From an uncultured Rhizobiaceae group bacterium (GTDB lineage Bacteria > Pseudomonadota > Alphaproteobacteria > Rhizobiales > Rhizobiaceae), in NCBI GenBank assembly GCA_937930635.1, contig CALHCF010000009.1, positions 132,702-196,701 on the forward strand: a DNA stretch of 64,000 nucleotides, given 5' to 3'. Within the stretch, counting starts at the first letter, position 1. Every line of letters begins with the position of its first letter. The notes beneath the pieces were generated by a model. The model did no database searches and was not told the DNA's origin. It saw only the letters and a program-made list of their open reading frames with translations. A program made the position numbers and the translations under genes. Of this stretch, positions 17,611-25,180 are shown piece after piece.

Positions 17611-18607
17611 TGGCCGCCATCGCTTTCAATCGTTCTTCGTAACTCTTAAGCGCCTTGCCCGCGCTCCATCCCCGGCCATTGCGTGCATCGCGCAACACAT
17701 GCAAAAAGCCGACGATATTGTCATCTCGGATGCGCTCCAGATCACGAATTCCCAGATCGCCCGCCTGTTCGTCGGACTGACCGGCAATCTTGTCGATCAA
17801 TGCATCATCCAGGTCAGGCACATCCATCAGTTTTGTCCATGGCAGGCTCATGGTCGGGCCGAACTGCTCGATGAAATGGCGCATACCCGCCTCCCCGCCG
17901 GCAATGCGATAGGTCTGAAAAAGGCCCATCTGCGCCCAGCGCAGGCCGAAGGAATGGGTCATGATATCGTCGAGTTCTTCAACCGTGCAGATATCGTCCC
18001 TGATCAGCCAGAGCGCCTCGCGCCACACCGCCTCCAGCAGCCGGTCGCCAACGAAAGCGTCGATCTCCTTGCGGATACGCACGGGCTTCATGCCGATCTG
18101 TTCATAGGCCGCGTGAGCATGGTCAAGCGCTGCCGGATCAGACCGTGCGCCGCCGACAATTTCCACCAGCGGCAACAGATAGACGGGATTATAGGGGTGC
18201 GCGACAAACATGCGTTCCGGCGCCATCATCTTCGCCTGAATGTCCGTCGGCAACAGGCCGGACGTGGACGAGCCGATCAGCGCATCTTCGGATGCGGCGG
18301 CGTCGATCTGCATATGAACCTTCTGTTTCAGTTCAAGGCGTTCCGGCACGGATTCCTGAATCAGATCAGCAGCTTCGACCGCTTCTTCAATGCTCGGTAC
18401 AAAGGTCAGTTTTCCCGGTTCCGGTTTTGGGGCATCGGTAAGACTATCGAAGGCGCGGGTCGCATTTGCCATCACCTCACCAACGATACGCTCCGCCTCC
18501 GGATGCGGGTCAAAAATTTTGCAGTCCAGCCCGTTCAGCACAAACCGCGCCGCCCAGGCCCCGCCGATGACCCCGCCGCCGATGGCCGCAGTTTTTTTGA
18601 TAATCAT
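17600..18607 (-). CDS. cdhA: L-carnitine dehydrogenase (3-hydroxyacyl-CoA dehydrogenase family)
   Basis: 335-residue NAD-dependent dehydrogenase with Rossmann motif 'AAIGGGVIGGAWAARFVL' at the N terminus and the 3HCDH fold: 'DLIQESVPERLELKQKVHMQ', 'STSGLLPTDIQAKMMAPERM', 'VAHPYNPVYLLPLVEIVGG' with the catalytic His, and a C-terminal helical domain. Length and these features match the CdhA/LcdH type that oxidises L-carnitine to 3-dehydrocarnitine. The following step, cleavage by BKACE, is encoded two genes upstream, which strongly supports the assignment. Start ATG overlaps the HD gene stop (ATGA). Confidence 0.88.
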   Translation of the reverse strand: MIIKKTAAIGGGVIGGAWAARFVLNGLDCKIFDPHPEAERIVGEVMANATRAFDSLTDAPKPEPGKLTFVPSIEEAVEAADLIQESVPERLELKQKVHMQIDAAASEDALIGSSTSGLLPTDIQAKMMAPERMFVAHPYNPVYLLPLVEIVGGARSDPAALDHAHAAYEQIGMKPVRIRKEIDAFVGDRLLEAVWREALWLIRDDICTVEELDDIMTHSFGLRWAQMGLFQTYRIAGGEAGMRHFIEQFGPTMSLPWTKLMDVPDLDDALIDKIAGQSDEQAGDLGIRDLERIRDDNIVGFLHVLRDARNGRGWSAGKALKSYEERLKAMAANDV

Positions 18608-19227
18608 GCTTTTGCCCGTTCTTTTGCCAGGGCATCATCGGCCAGCGGCTCGCGGCTTCCTTCGCGTATGACAAGCGGATCATACGCCTTGCGCCCAAAC
18701 ACCTCATCCACCATGGGGCGAAAAAAATCGAGAGGCAGGGTTTCGTATTCCGGATCGAAGCTGGCCTGATCCCAGCGCTCGCAGAATTGTTCGCAATCCT
18801 TGAAATAAGGATGGTCGCGATATTGGTCACGAGCGTTCGGGTCGCCGTCATAGTGGTGCATGTAATAGAGCTTTTGAAAATCGCCGTGCTTCTCAACCGT
18901 CCAGGCACATTGTTCGCGCACAAAGGGGCGCAAAATTGCCGCGGCATATTCGTCATGATTGTAGGGGGCGTAGATATCGCCGATATCGTGCAGCAGCGCG
19001 GATACGACCCAGTCGAGGTCAGCCCCGTCGCGCCAGGCCCGCGTGGCCGACTGCAGCGAATGGCCAAGCCGCGTCACCTGATAGCCGGACAGGCTTTCAT
19101 CAAGCTCTTCCATCGCCTTCAACAACCGTTCGCCGGTCCTGGAGGCGTATTCGATTTCATGCTCGGCGAGGAAAGCATAGTCTTCACGGTCCCCGTCCTT
19201 CATCGCCCTGAATTTTACATGCTCCAT
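18604..19227 (-). CDS. HD-domain protein, possible PhnZ/TmpB-like oxygenase
   Basis: 207-residue HD-fold protein. Start at 19227 (MEHVKFRAM) follows a strong GGAGGATAAGG site and lies 4 bases after the BKACE stop; the ATG at 19266 would overlap that gene by 35 bases. Potential metal ligands are His56 ('GHSLQSATRA'), His80-Asp81 ('ALLHDIGD'), His91 ('PYNHDEY'), His114 ('EKHGDF') and a later Asp (153 or 158). This set, including the 24-residue spacing from the first His to HD, resembles the diiron HD oxygenases PhnZ and TmpB; TmpB acts on a trimethylamino substrate. The Tyr/Glu pair that gates PhnZ before the first His is not evident here. Hydrolase activity is the alternative. Embedded between BKACE and carnitine dehydrogenase. 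Confidence 0.75.
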   Translation of the reverse strand: MEHVKFRAMKDGDREDYAFLAEHEIEYASRTGERLLKAMEELDESLSGYQVTRLGHSLQSATRAWRDGADLDWVVSALLHDIGDIYAPYNHDEYAAAILRPFVREQCAWTVEKHGDFQKLYYMHHYDGDPNARDQYRDHPYFKDCEQFCERWDQASFDPEYETLPLDFFRPMVDEVFGRKAYDPLVIREGSREPLADDALAKERAKA

Positions 19228-19231
19228 GACC

Positions 19232-20146
19232 TTATCCTCCGGCGGGGGCTCGTTTTTCCAGTCCAAGTTTACCGCGCACTGCTTCGGGCCCTATTACCTT
19301 GGCACCCAGGTTTTCTATGATTGTCACCGCTCTTTCCACAAGCTGCGCATTGGTCGCCAACACGCCCTTGTCGAGCATCAAATTATCTTCCAGGCCCACC
19401 CGTACATTACCGCCAGCCAGAACGGCGGCCGCGACGTAGGGCATCTGGTTTCGGCCAAGCGAAAAAGCGCTCCATGTCCAGTTGTCGGGTACATTGTTGA
19501 CCATTGCCATGAACGTGTTGAGGTCATCCGGTGCGCCCCACGGCACCCCCATGCAAAGCTGGACGAGGGCGTTGTCTTCAAGCACGCCTTCTTTCACCAG
19601 TTCCTTGGCAAACCAAAGATGCCCCGTATCGAAGGCTTCGATTTCGGGTTTCACCCCAAATTCCGTCATCATGCCTCCCATGGCACGCAACATGCCTGGC
19701 GTGTTGGTCATGACATAGTCGGCTTCTGCAAAATTCATGGTGCCGCAATCGAGGGTGCAAATCTCTGGCAGACAACGACGCACATGCTCAACCCGCTCTT
19801 CCGCTCCGGCCATATCGGTACCATTGCTCACCGGCAGAGGCTTGTCGGTTGGGCCAAATACCATGTCACCCCCCATGCCTGCCGTCAGATTGAGCACGAC
19901 ATCGACAGACGCATCGCGCACCCGGTCCGTGACTTCACGATAAAGACCAAGGTCACGGCTCGGAACGCCGGTTTCCGGATCGCGGACATGGCAATGCACG
20001 ACGGCGGCCCCGGCCTTTGCAGCGTCTATGGCACTGTCTGCAATCTGCTGTGGCGAACGGGGAACATGAGGGCTTTTGTCCTGTGTGGAACCGGAACCGG
20101 TTACAGCACAGGTGATAAACACCTCTCGATTCATGGAAAGCGGCAT
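19232..20146 (-). CDS. cdhC: BKACE-family enzyme, probable 3-dehydrocarnitine:acetyl-CoA cleavage enzyme
   Basis: 304-residue beta-keto acid cleavage enzyme (DUF849/BKACE). The Zn site is seen as 'VVHCHVRDPETG' (His51, His53). Other hallmarks are 'VLNLTAGMGGDMVFG' and 'TFMAMVNNVPDNWTWSAFSL', and the acidic 'VRVGLEDNLMLDKG'. The start at 20146 has GGGAG 8 bases upstream; a longer frame to 20200 exists. BKACEs condense a beta-keto acid with acetyl-CoA and release acetoacetate plus a new CoA ester. With carnitine dehydrogenase in the same operon, the expected reaction is 3-dehydrocarnitine plus acetyl-CoA giving betainyl-CoA and acetoacetate. It is the first gene of the operon. The thioesterase expected next in the pathway (CdhB) is not in the window. 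Confidence 0.88.
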   Translation of the reverse strand: MPLSMNREVFITCAVTGSGSTQDKSPHVPRSPQQIADSAIDAAKAGAAVVHCHVRDPETGVPSRDLGLYREVTDRVRDASVDVVLNLTAGMGGDMVFGPTDKPLPVSNGTDMAGAEERVEHVRRCLPEICTLDCGTMNFAEADYVMTNTPGMLRAMGGMMTEFGVKPEIEAFDTGHLWFAKELVKEGVLEDNALVQLCMGVPWGAPDDLNTFMAMVNNVPDNWTWSAFSLGRNQMPYVAAAVLAGGNVRVGLEDNLMLDKGVLATNAQLVERAVTIIENLGAKVIGPEAVRGKLGLEKRAPAGG

Positions 20147-20266
20147 AAATTTCTCCCAATCAGCGCGCGCTTTGATGTGGTCAGACGATCCGTCAAACAA
20201 CCAAGAAAGGCAATGAAAAAAGCGCCTCTGCCAACCACATTTACGGTCTTTTTTGACCCTTAAAAG

Positions 20267-20899
20267 CTAAGCGTTTTGAAGGGACAAAGTGCCTGCCTGC
20301 AACCCGGCTTCCAGATTATCGACAGCCAGTGCCAGCCGTTCGTCAATCACTTCGAGATAGCGCGTCCAATCAGCGTATTCCGCAACGGTCGAAGCTCCAT
20401 CCGAGATCCCACGCAATCCAATCACCGGGACATTCGCGACCATGCAAGCTCGCTTGATGGCCCAGGTTTCCATATCGACCATATCAGCGTCGATTGAGGC
20501 GTAAGCTTCGCCAGAAACAACGTTAGCGCCCGTGCTGAGACGGGCTTGTCTCAAACCGTCAATGGGAATGCCAAGTTCGAGTTCAGCCGGCAGACCGGAA
20601 AACGGCGTCTCCCCCTTCACAAAACCAAAGGGCGTCGCATCCATATCGCGATAGGAAACATGGCTCACCTGATAGATCTGCGCCTGCTCCAATGTGGCAG
20701 AACCGGCGCTGCCCAGTGACACAACCAGATCGATCGGCTCATTTTCTTTCAGGGCGGCTGTCATGTGCAGCGCAGCCTCTACCGGCCCGACCTGGCAAAT
20801 GATGGGTACAAACCGTGCGCGCAAATGGTTCAGATACTCTGCTTCGGTCGCCATCACGTAAAGAAGGCGATGGTCCGCGACAATTTTAACTTTCTCCAT
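20267..20899 (-). CDS. mtnN: 5'-methylthioadenosine/S-adenosylhomocysteine nucleosidase family protein
   Basis: 210-residue nucleoside phosphorylase-fold protein. Near the N terminus 'YVMATEAEYLNHL' holds a candidate catalytic Glu, 'VVSLGSAGSATLEQAQIYQV' is the nucleobase/ribose loop, and 'DADMVDMETWAIKRACMVA' contains the M-E-T motif that binds the ribose. 'GLRGISDGASTV' carries the catalytic Asp near the adenine. It removes adenine from MTA/SAH to recycle methionine and clear inhibitory by-products. The protein is shorter than E. coli MtnN (232) but close to alphaproteobacterial forms. It is 120 bp upstream of the carnitine operon on the same strand; an operon link is unclear. Confidence 0.82.
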   Translation of the reverse strand: MEKVKIVADHRLLYVMATEAEYLNHLRARFVPIICQVGPVEAALHMTAALKENEPIDLVVSLGSAGSATLEQAQIYQVSHVSYRDMDATPFGFVKGETPFSGLPAELELGIPIDGLRQARLSTGANVVSGEAYASIDADMVDMETWAIKRACMVANVPVIGLRGISDGASTVAEYADWTRYLEVIDERLALAVDNLEAGLQAGTLSLQNA

Positions 20900-20970
20900 C
20901 CTTGAGTTCCTTCCAACAAATCACCACAGTCTCAGCATCAGCCCGCCGGGCACTTACACGAGTTTTCGCC

Positions 20971-21375
20971 ATGACCCGCCTCATCGTCGCCTATTTTTCC
21001 ACCATGCTTGTGTTTCTTGCCATTGATTATGTCTGGCTGACACGGGTGGCCACAACATTTTACAGAAGCCGGATTGGCGACATCATGCTTGATCAGCCCA
21101 AATTCGGCTATGCTGCCGGATTCTATCTGCTTTATGGAATTGGGATTGTCTATTTTGCAATCAAACCCGCGCTGGAAAGCGGCAATCTCACCCTGGCTCT
21201 GTTCAACGGCGCTCTGATCGGTTTTCTGTGTTATGGAACCTATGATTTCACCAACATGGCAACCCTGAAGGGTTACACTCCGGCACTTGGATTTACGGAC
21301 CTTATATGGGGCACCACGCTTACAGGTGTTTCTGCTCTGGCGGGTGCTTGGATTACCAAAGCGGTGATGGGCTAG
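20971..21375 (+). CDS. DUF2177 family membrane protein
   Basis: 134-residue integral membrane protein with four hydrophobic segments (about 4-24, 45-66, 75-94, 107-128). Family traits: 'FLAIDYVWLT' in the first segment, 'YRSRIGDIM', and 'GALIGFLCYGTYDFTNMATL' with 'LIWGTTLTGVSA' in the C-terminal half. This is the DUF2177 pattern; no biochemical role is known. I start at 20971 (MTRLIVAYF), which gives the usual family length; the frame is open to an earlier ATG at 20902. It diverges from the nucleosidase gene with a short intergenic region. Confidence 0.85.
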   Translation: MTRLIVAYFSTMLVFLAIDYVWLTRVATTFYRSRIGDIMLDQPKFGYAAGFYLLYGIGIVYFAIKPALESGNLTLALFNGALIGFLCYGTYDFTNMATLKGYTPALGFTDLIWGTTLTGVSALAGAWITKAVMG

Positions 21376-21521
21376 AGGGCAACGGCGGGCATCGGTGCGC
21401 TACAAAACAGGCTCAACACCAAAACGAACGGGTGATGAAGAAAATCATCCCAAGATACCATTGACCCTGCCATCTGGCTGGCCACAATGACCGCGATTCG
21501 TTGACCCTGCGAGTGCTCCTG

Positions 21522-22865
21522 ATGCGCCTCTTCCAACTGCTTCTTATGGCTCTTGCCCTGATTTTGATTTCCCCTGCGGTGTCGCCGTCAGTTTTTGCGC
21601 AAACATCCGAAGAAATTTCTGAAGAAGCGCTGCAAAAGGACCGCGAGATTCAGCAACGCATCCGCAAGCTTTTTGGTGAAATTCCCGAGTTCAAGGACAC
21701 GTGGGTAACAGTTCGCGCCGGAGCAGTGACCATTCGCGGTACAGTGCTCGACCTTGAACAGGTGGCCAAAGCCGAAGAACTGGCATCCCGGATGGATGGG
21801 GTTGTGGTTGTCTCAAACCTGCTGAATGTCGAGACCTCCGTGGAAAAGCGTATCACACCCGCGCTGGAACGATTTCAGGATCGTGTTCTGCAGTTTGTTT
21901 CGCTGTTACCGATTATCGGGATCGGACTTCTGGTGCTGGCGCTGGTTTCTTTTGTCGGTTTCGCGATTGCCCGATTGGAAAACCCGTGGGATGCCATCAC
22001 GCCGAACCGGTTTGTCGCCAATCTGTTGCGCCAACTGGTACGCATTGCATTTATCATTCTGGGGCTGGTGCTGGCACTGGACATAATCGGTGCTACGGCA
22101 CTTCTTGGCACGATCCTGGGAGCGGCCGGTATTCTGGGTCTTGCCGTTGGCTTTGCGGTGCGTGATACCGTGGAGAATTACATCGCGTCGGTTCTCCTCA
22201 GTTTTCGCCAGCCTTTCCGCCCACGCGATGCTGTCAGGATCGGTGAGCATGAGGGCTTTGTTATCGCGCTGACCGCCCGGGCAACCGTTCTTCTGACCTA
22301 TGACGGGAACCATGTGCGCATTCCCAATGCAACTGTATTCAAAGGGGTGGTTACAAACTACTCGCTTAACCCCGAGCGGCGGTTTTCTATCACGTTGGGT
22401 GTGGAGACATCAGACCTGCAAAAGGCCGTAGACATTGGTGTGAGGGTTTTGCGCGACCTGAGTTTTACTCTGGAAGAGCCGGCGCCGGATGGTTGGGTGG
22501 ACAGTGTTGGCGATTCTGCCATGAACCTTTGGTTTGGTGCCTGGATCAACCAAAACGAAACCAGCCTTGTAAAAGCACGTAGCGAGGCCATTCGGAAAAT
22601 CAAGCAAGCCTATGATGCCGAGAATATCGGCTTACCCGAACCAATCTTTCGCCTGCGTTTTGATGACGGTGCGCCTGTTGCGCAACCTTCCACCCCGGCA
22701 AAACGCAAGACACCTTCGCGCAAGAAGGCGGTTGGAAAAGATGACGATCGAACCGAACGTGATGTTTCGCCTGACAAAATTATCGAGCAGAAAATTCTCG
22801 ATGAAGAAAAACGCAATGGTGATGGCGGATTGTTGGATGCCGAAGCTCCACAGGAAATGGAATGA
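21522..22865 (+). CDS. MscS-family mechanosensitive channel with periplasmic BON domain
   Basis: 447-residue small-conductance mechanosensitive channel. A signal peptide (cleavage near 'SVFAQTSEE') is followed by a BON-like domain (about 30-105: 'VTIRGTVLDLEQVAKAEELA' and 'GVVVVSNLLNVETS'), membrane helices at about 125-150, 170-195 and the pore-lining Gly/Ala-rich helix 'GAAGILGLAVGFAVRDTVEN'. Then comes the MscS beta domain ('VRIPNATVFKGVVTNYSLNP') and a charged Lys/Glu-rich C-terminal tail. A TTG at 21501 in frame is a weaker start. BON domains bind lipids or anchor to the cell envelope, so this channel may be tied to the outer envelope. Releases solutes on hypo-osmotic shock. Confidence 0.88.
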   Translation: MRLFQLLLMALALILISPAVSPSVFAQTSEEISEEALQKDREIQQRIRKLFGEIPEFKDTWVTVRAGAVTIRGTVLDLEQVAKAEELASRMDGVVVVSNLLNVETSVEKRITPALERFQDRVLQFVSLLPIIGIGLLVLALVSFVGFAIARLENPWDAITPNRFVANLLRQLVRIAFIILGLVLALDIIGATALLGTILGAAGILGLAVGFAVRDTVENYIASVLLSFRQPFRPRDAVRIGEHEGFVIALTARATVLLTYDGNHVRIPNATVFKGVVTNYSLNPERRFSITLGVETSDLQKAVDIGVRVLRDLSFTLEEPAPDGWVDSVGDSAMNLWFGAWINQNETSLVKARSEAIRKIKQAYDAENIGLPEPIFRLRFDDGAPVAQPSTPAKRKTPSRKKAVGKDDDRTERDVSPDKIIEQKILDEEKRNGDGGLLDAEAPQEME

Positions 22866-23000
22866 TCGACTACGTTTAACACACTCATCCGGTTTCATTT
22901 TTTTACGGTCTCAGCCCTCAAATTGATGTGACCTGATCAAAACAATCCCGATGATCCCGAACGCCGTAAATTTCAGGTACCCCCGAAAAGGAATCTGAAT

Positions 23001-23560
23001 ATGGCTCATTTCAAGAAACTCATTCTAAACACAAGCGCTGCACTTTCTTTGATGGCAGGAGCAGCATTGGCTGACGGTCATTCCAAAGTGGTGGGTGGTG
23101 CCGACATGTTGCCCGAAAAGAACATCATCGAAAACGCCGTCAACTCCAAGGACCACACCGCGCTGGTTGCAGCTGTCAAAGCAGCGAAACTGGTGGAAAC
23201 GTTACAGGCCCCCGGCCCGTTTACGGTTTTCGCACCCGTCAACTCCGGTTTTGAAAAATTGCCGGCAGGCACTGTGGACATATTGTTAAAACCTGAGAAC
23301 AAAGCGCTGCTCCAGAAGGTGCTGACTGCACATGTTGTCGCTGGAAAAGTCAGTGCTGAAGACCTGATAGGTCTGATCAAGAAGGCCACGGGTATGTGAA
23401 TATTACCACGGTGAGTGGCGATGTCATTACCGCCCGGCTGGACAAAAGAGGCGTCTATATCTTTGACGAATCCGGCGGCGTTAGCCGCGTAACAATCGCT
23501 GATGTGAACCAGTCGAACGGCGTCATCCACGTCGTCGACAATGTCCTGGTTCCCAAGTAA
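23001..23560 (+). pseudogene. Fasciclin (FAS1) domain secreted protein, broken by a single-base frameshift
   Basis: FAS1-domain exported protein. A signal peptide ('LSLMAGAALADGHSK') starts the frame, followed by typical fasciclin motifs: 'NIIENAVNSKDHTALVAAVK', 'LQAPGPFTVFAPVNSGFEKL' and 'LQKVLTAHVVAGKVSAEDLI'. The frame stops at TGA 23397-23399. The rest of the domain continues in another frame from about 23396 to TAA at 23558-23560: 'VNITTVSGDVITARLD' and 'VIHVVDNVLVPK'. Adding one base near 23395 (for example a G, giving GGTATGGTGAAT) would join them. Either a recent mutation or a sequencing error. A ribosome site AAGGAA precedes the ATG. FAS1 genes next to SigK/RskA-type sigma pairs are known elsewhere. 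Confidence 0.85.
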
Positions 23561-23587
23561 GCGGATCCCTCAATCGCTTACCGGAGC

Positions 23588-23646
23588 GCCCCGAAAACTT
23601 CGGGGCAGTAAGGCGAGGTCGCGTTTTCGGGAGGAGCGCGGCCTCG
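23588..23646 (+). terminator. Two tandem hairpins after the fasciclin gene
   Basis: First hairpin: an 8-bp perfect stem (23588-23595 with 23599-23606) around a 3-base loop. Second: a 10-bp stem with one G-U pair (23614-23623 with 23637-23646). A T-rich stretch (TTCGTTTGTTTG) follows. They lie between the convergent fasciclin and anti-sigma genes and probably end the fasciclin transcript; efficiency is uncertain because the T-run is interrupted. Confidence 0.45.
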
Positions 23647-23753
23647 TTCGTTTGTTTGAAGCGTTGCCCTTTCACCGTTCGGTACAAAGTCCAACTTCAA
23701 GCCTTTAAAAACCCGAAACCTGAAACCGCGCAGTCCGGTGTGCAAATAATTTT

Positions 23754-24509
23754 CTACTTGGCGTTCTTGAACAGTTTGCCGGTATAGACAATGGGGCCGG
23801 TGGCCTGGCCGGTCGGAGAGCCACCATTAGGTTCGACAGAGATCGCAAGCAGGTCACCACTCTTTACGCTCAGATCTTTCATGTCGATGTCGCCTTCTCC
23901 AACAAGGCCCACGGAAACGGCACCCTGGCCATCCGGCACGTACCATAATTCCAGGCTCTTACCATCGGGGCGTTCTACGCCGATGCTGCGCACCGTGATG
24001 TCGCCTGTTGCCATGTTCATGTTGACCACCAGCGAAGGCTTGTCGCCATCAGCATTGACGACTGCGATGAACTCCTGCTCCTGGGTCAGCGGCTGGGGGT
24101 TAAAACGATCATTCAATGCAAGGCCACCAAACCCTACGGCCACCAGACTCGCCGCCATCGCAGCCATGCGCCAGCGCCCCCGGCTGCGCTTCATGTTCAC
24201 AACCGCATTGTCGTTTGCGCCAGAAGGCACAGCGGCCGCAGTTTGACCGATGCTTTTTAGCAGCTGTGGCTTGGGTGTTTCAGCGTCTGAATTTGGCAGA
24301 GCCTTCTCAATGCGTTCCCACATGGCTTCAGGAGGAATAGTGGGAGATACGGAGGCATTGAGGGCACCGAAAGTCCTTTGCCAGAAAAGGACATCGTCCA
24401 TGGTCTCCTTTTCCTGGTCGATCAGCTGCTCAAACACTGTGCGTTCGACGGCAGAAAGGGTGCCAACAACGTATTCTGCAGCGTCCAGCTCTCTTTCCTG
24501 CCTGCTCAT
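23754..24509 (-). CDS. Anti-sigma factor, RskA family
   Basis: 251-residue anti-sigma factor. The N-terminal cytoplasmic anti-sigma part (about 1-95) contains 'LDAAEYVVGTLSAVER' and 'WQRTFGALNASVSP', characteristic of RskA-type proteins. One transmembrane helix lies at about 127-145, then an extracytoplasmic RskA domain ('QEQEFIAVVNADGDKPSLVV', 'ELWYVPDGQGAVSVGLVGEG'). The start at 24509 overlaps the sigma gene stop as ATGA and is preceded by GGAGAAGG, so the pair is made in fixed proportion. It should hold the sigma factor at the membrane until envelope stress triggers release. The stress signal is unknown. Confidence 0.9.
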   Translation of the reverse strand: MSRQERELDAAEYVVGTLSAVERTVFEQLIDQEKETMDDVLFWQRTFGALNASVSPTIPPEAMWERIEKALPNSDAETPKPQLLKSIGQTAAAVPSGANDNAVVNMKRSRGRWRMAAMAASLVAVGFGGLALNDRFNPQPLTQEQEFIAVVNADGDKPSLVVNMNMATGDITVRSIGVERPDGKSLELWYVPDGQGAVSVGLVGEGDIDMKDLSVKSGDLLAISVEPNGGSPTGQATGPIVYTGKLFKNAK

Positions 24510-25054
24510 GCCTTCTCCAAACACGTGCGCAATGCTAAAAGCCCCCGGCGCAATCTGGTTTTTATCGTCCCTACGGGCGAAGCAAACCGGTCTGCCAGTT
24601 CTTCGCGCGAATAACCCTCGTAATAAGCCAGCAACACATAGTTGCGGTCATCTTCCTTCATCTCAGCCAAACAAAAGCGCAATGCTTCCAGCTCCACAAC
24701 GTCAACATCTTCGGCATCATGGCCACCGAGACGAAAGATCTCCTCTTCGTCTCCCGGCTCCTCAACACTTTGCTCCGGCCGCGCCGCGCGGACAATATCT
24801 ATTGCCCGATTGCGCGCAATTGTCGCCATCCAGGTGATGGGACGCCCCTGAGCAGGATTATAAGAACCGGCCTTTTGCCAGATTTTCAAAAAGACATCCT
24901 GAAGAACATCTTCCGATTTATGCCTGTTCCTCAAAATACGCAGGATGACGCCAAAAAGTTTCGCAGAACACCGGTCGTACAATTCGCGGAACGCGCCGCG
25001 GTCGCCCTCTGCAGTGGCGGCCAGCAAATCTTCAAGAGCTTTTGCGGAATCCAT
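24506..25054 (-). CDS. ECF-type RNA polymerase sigma factor (SigK-like)
   Basis: 182-residue extracytoplasmic-function sigma factor. Region 2 is visible as 'LYDRCSAKLFGVILRILRNR' with 'SEDVLQDVFLKIWQKAGSYN' and 'GRPITWMATIARNRAIDIVR'. Region 4 ends with 'LAYYEGYSREELADRF' and 'VGTIKTRLRRGLLALRTCL', a helix-turn-helix that recognises the -35 element. The partner is the overlapping RskA-family anti-sigma gene downstream. The convergent fasciclin gene is a plausible target, as in the mycobacterial SigK regulon. I could not recognise a shared promoter motif in front of this gene and the fasciclin gene. Confidence 0.93.
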   Translation of the reverse strand: MDSAKALEDLLAATAEGDRGAFRELYDRCSAKLFGVILRILRNRHKSEDVLQDVFLKIWQKAGSYNPAQGRPITWMATIARNRAIDIVRAARPEQSVEEPGDEEEIFRLGGHDAEDVDVVELEALRFCLAEMKEDDRNYVLLAYYEGYSREELADRFASPVGTIKTRLRRGLLALRTCLEKA

Positions 25055-25180
25055 GCCGGGGCTGTCCTGTCACTTACCAACGCTAAATATATATGCCGCC
25101 GTCTTTTACTGCGGCTTTAGCAAACATGGAAGCGCAAAAGGGGCTGCCTAACAAGATGCCATATCCGCTAACGCCGCGGC

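Noticed and set aside
17465..18769. 434-residue open frame on the plus strand over the carnitine dehydrogenase gene
   Set aside because: It runs antisense to three well-recognised genes (17257-19227 minus), has His/Arg/Gln-rich composition and no family motif. It is a shadow frame.
19226..20263. 345-residue plus-strand frame over the BKACE gene
   Set aside because: Antisense to the zinc motif and conserved core of BKACE; composition typical of a reverse-strand shadow.
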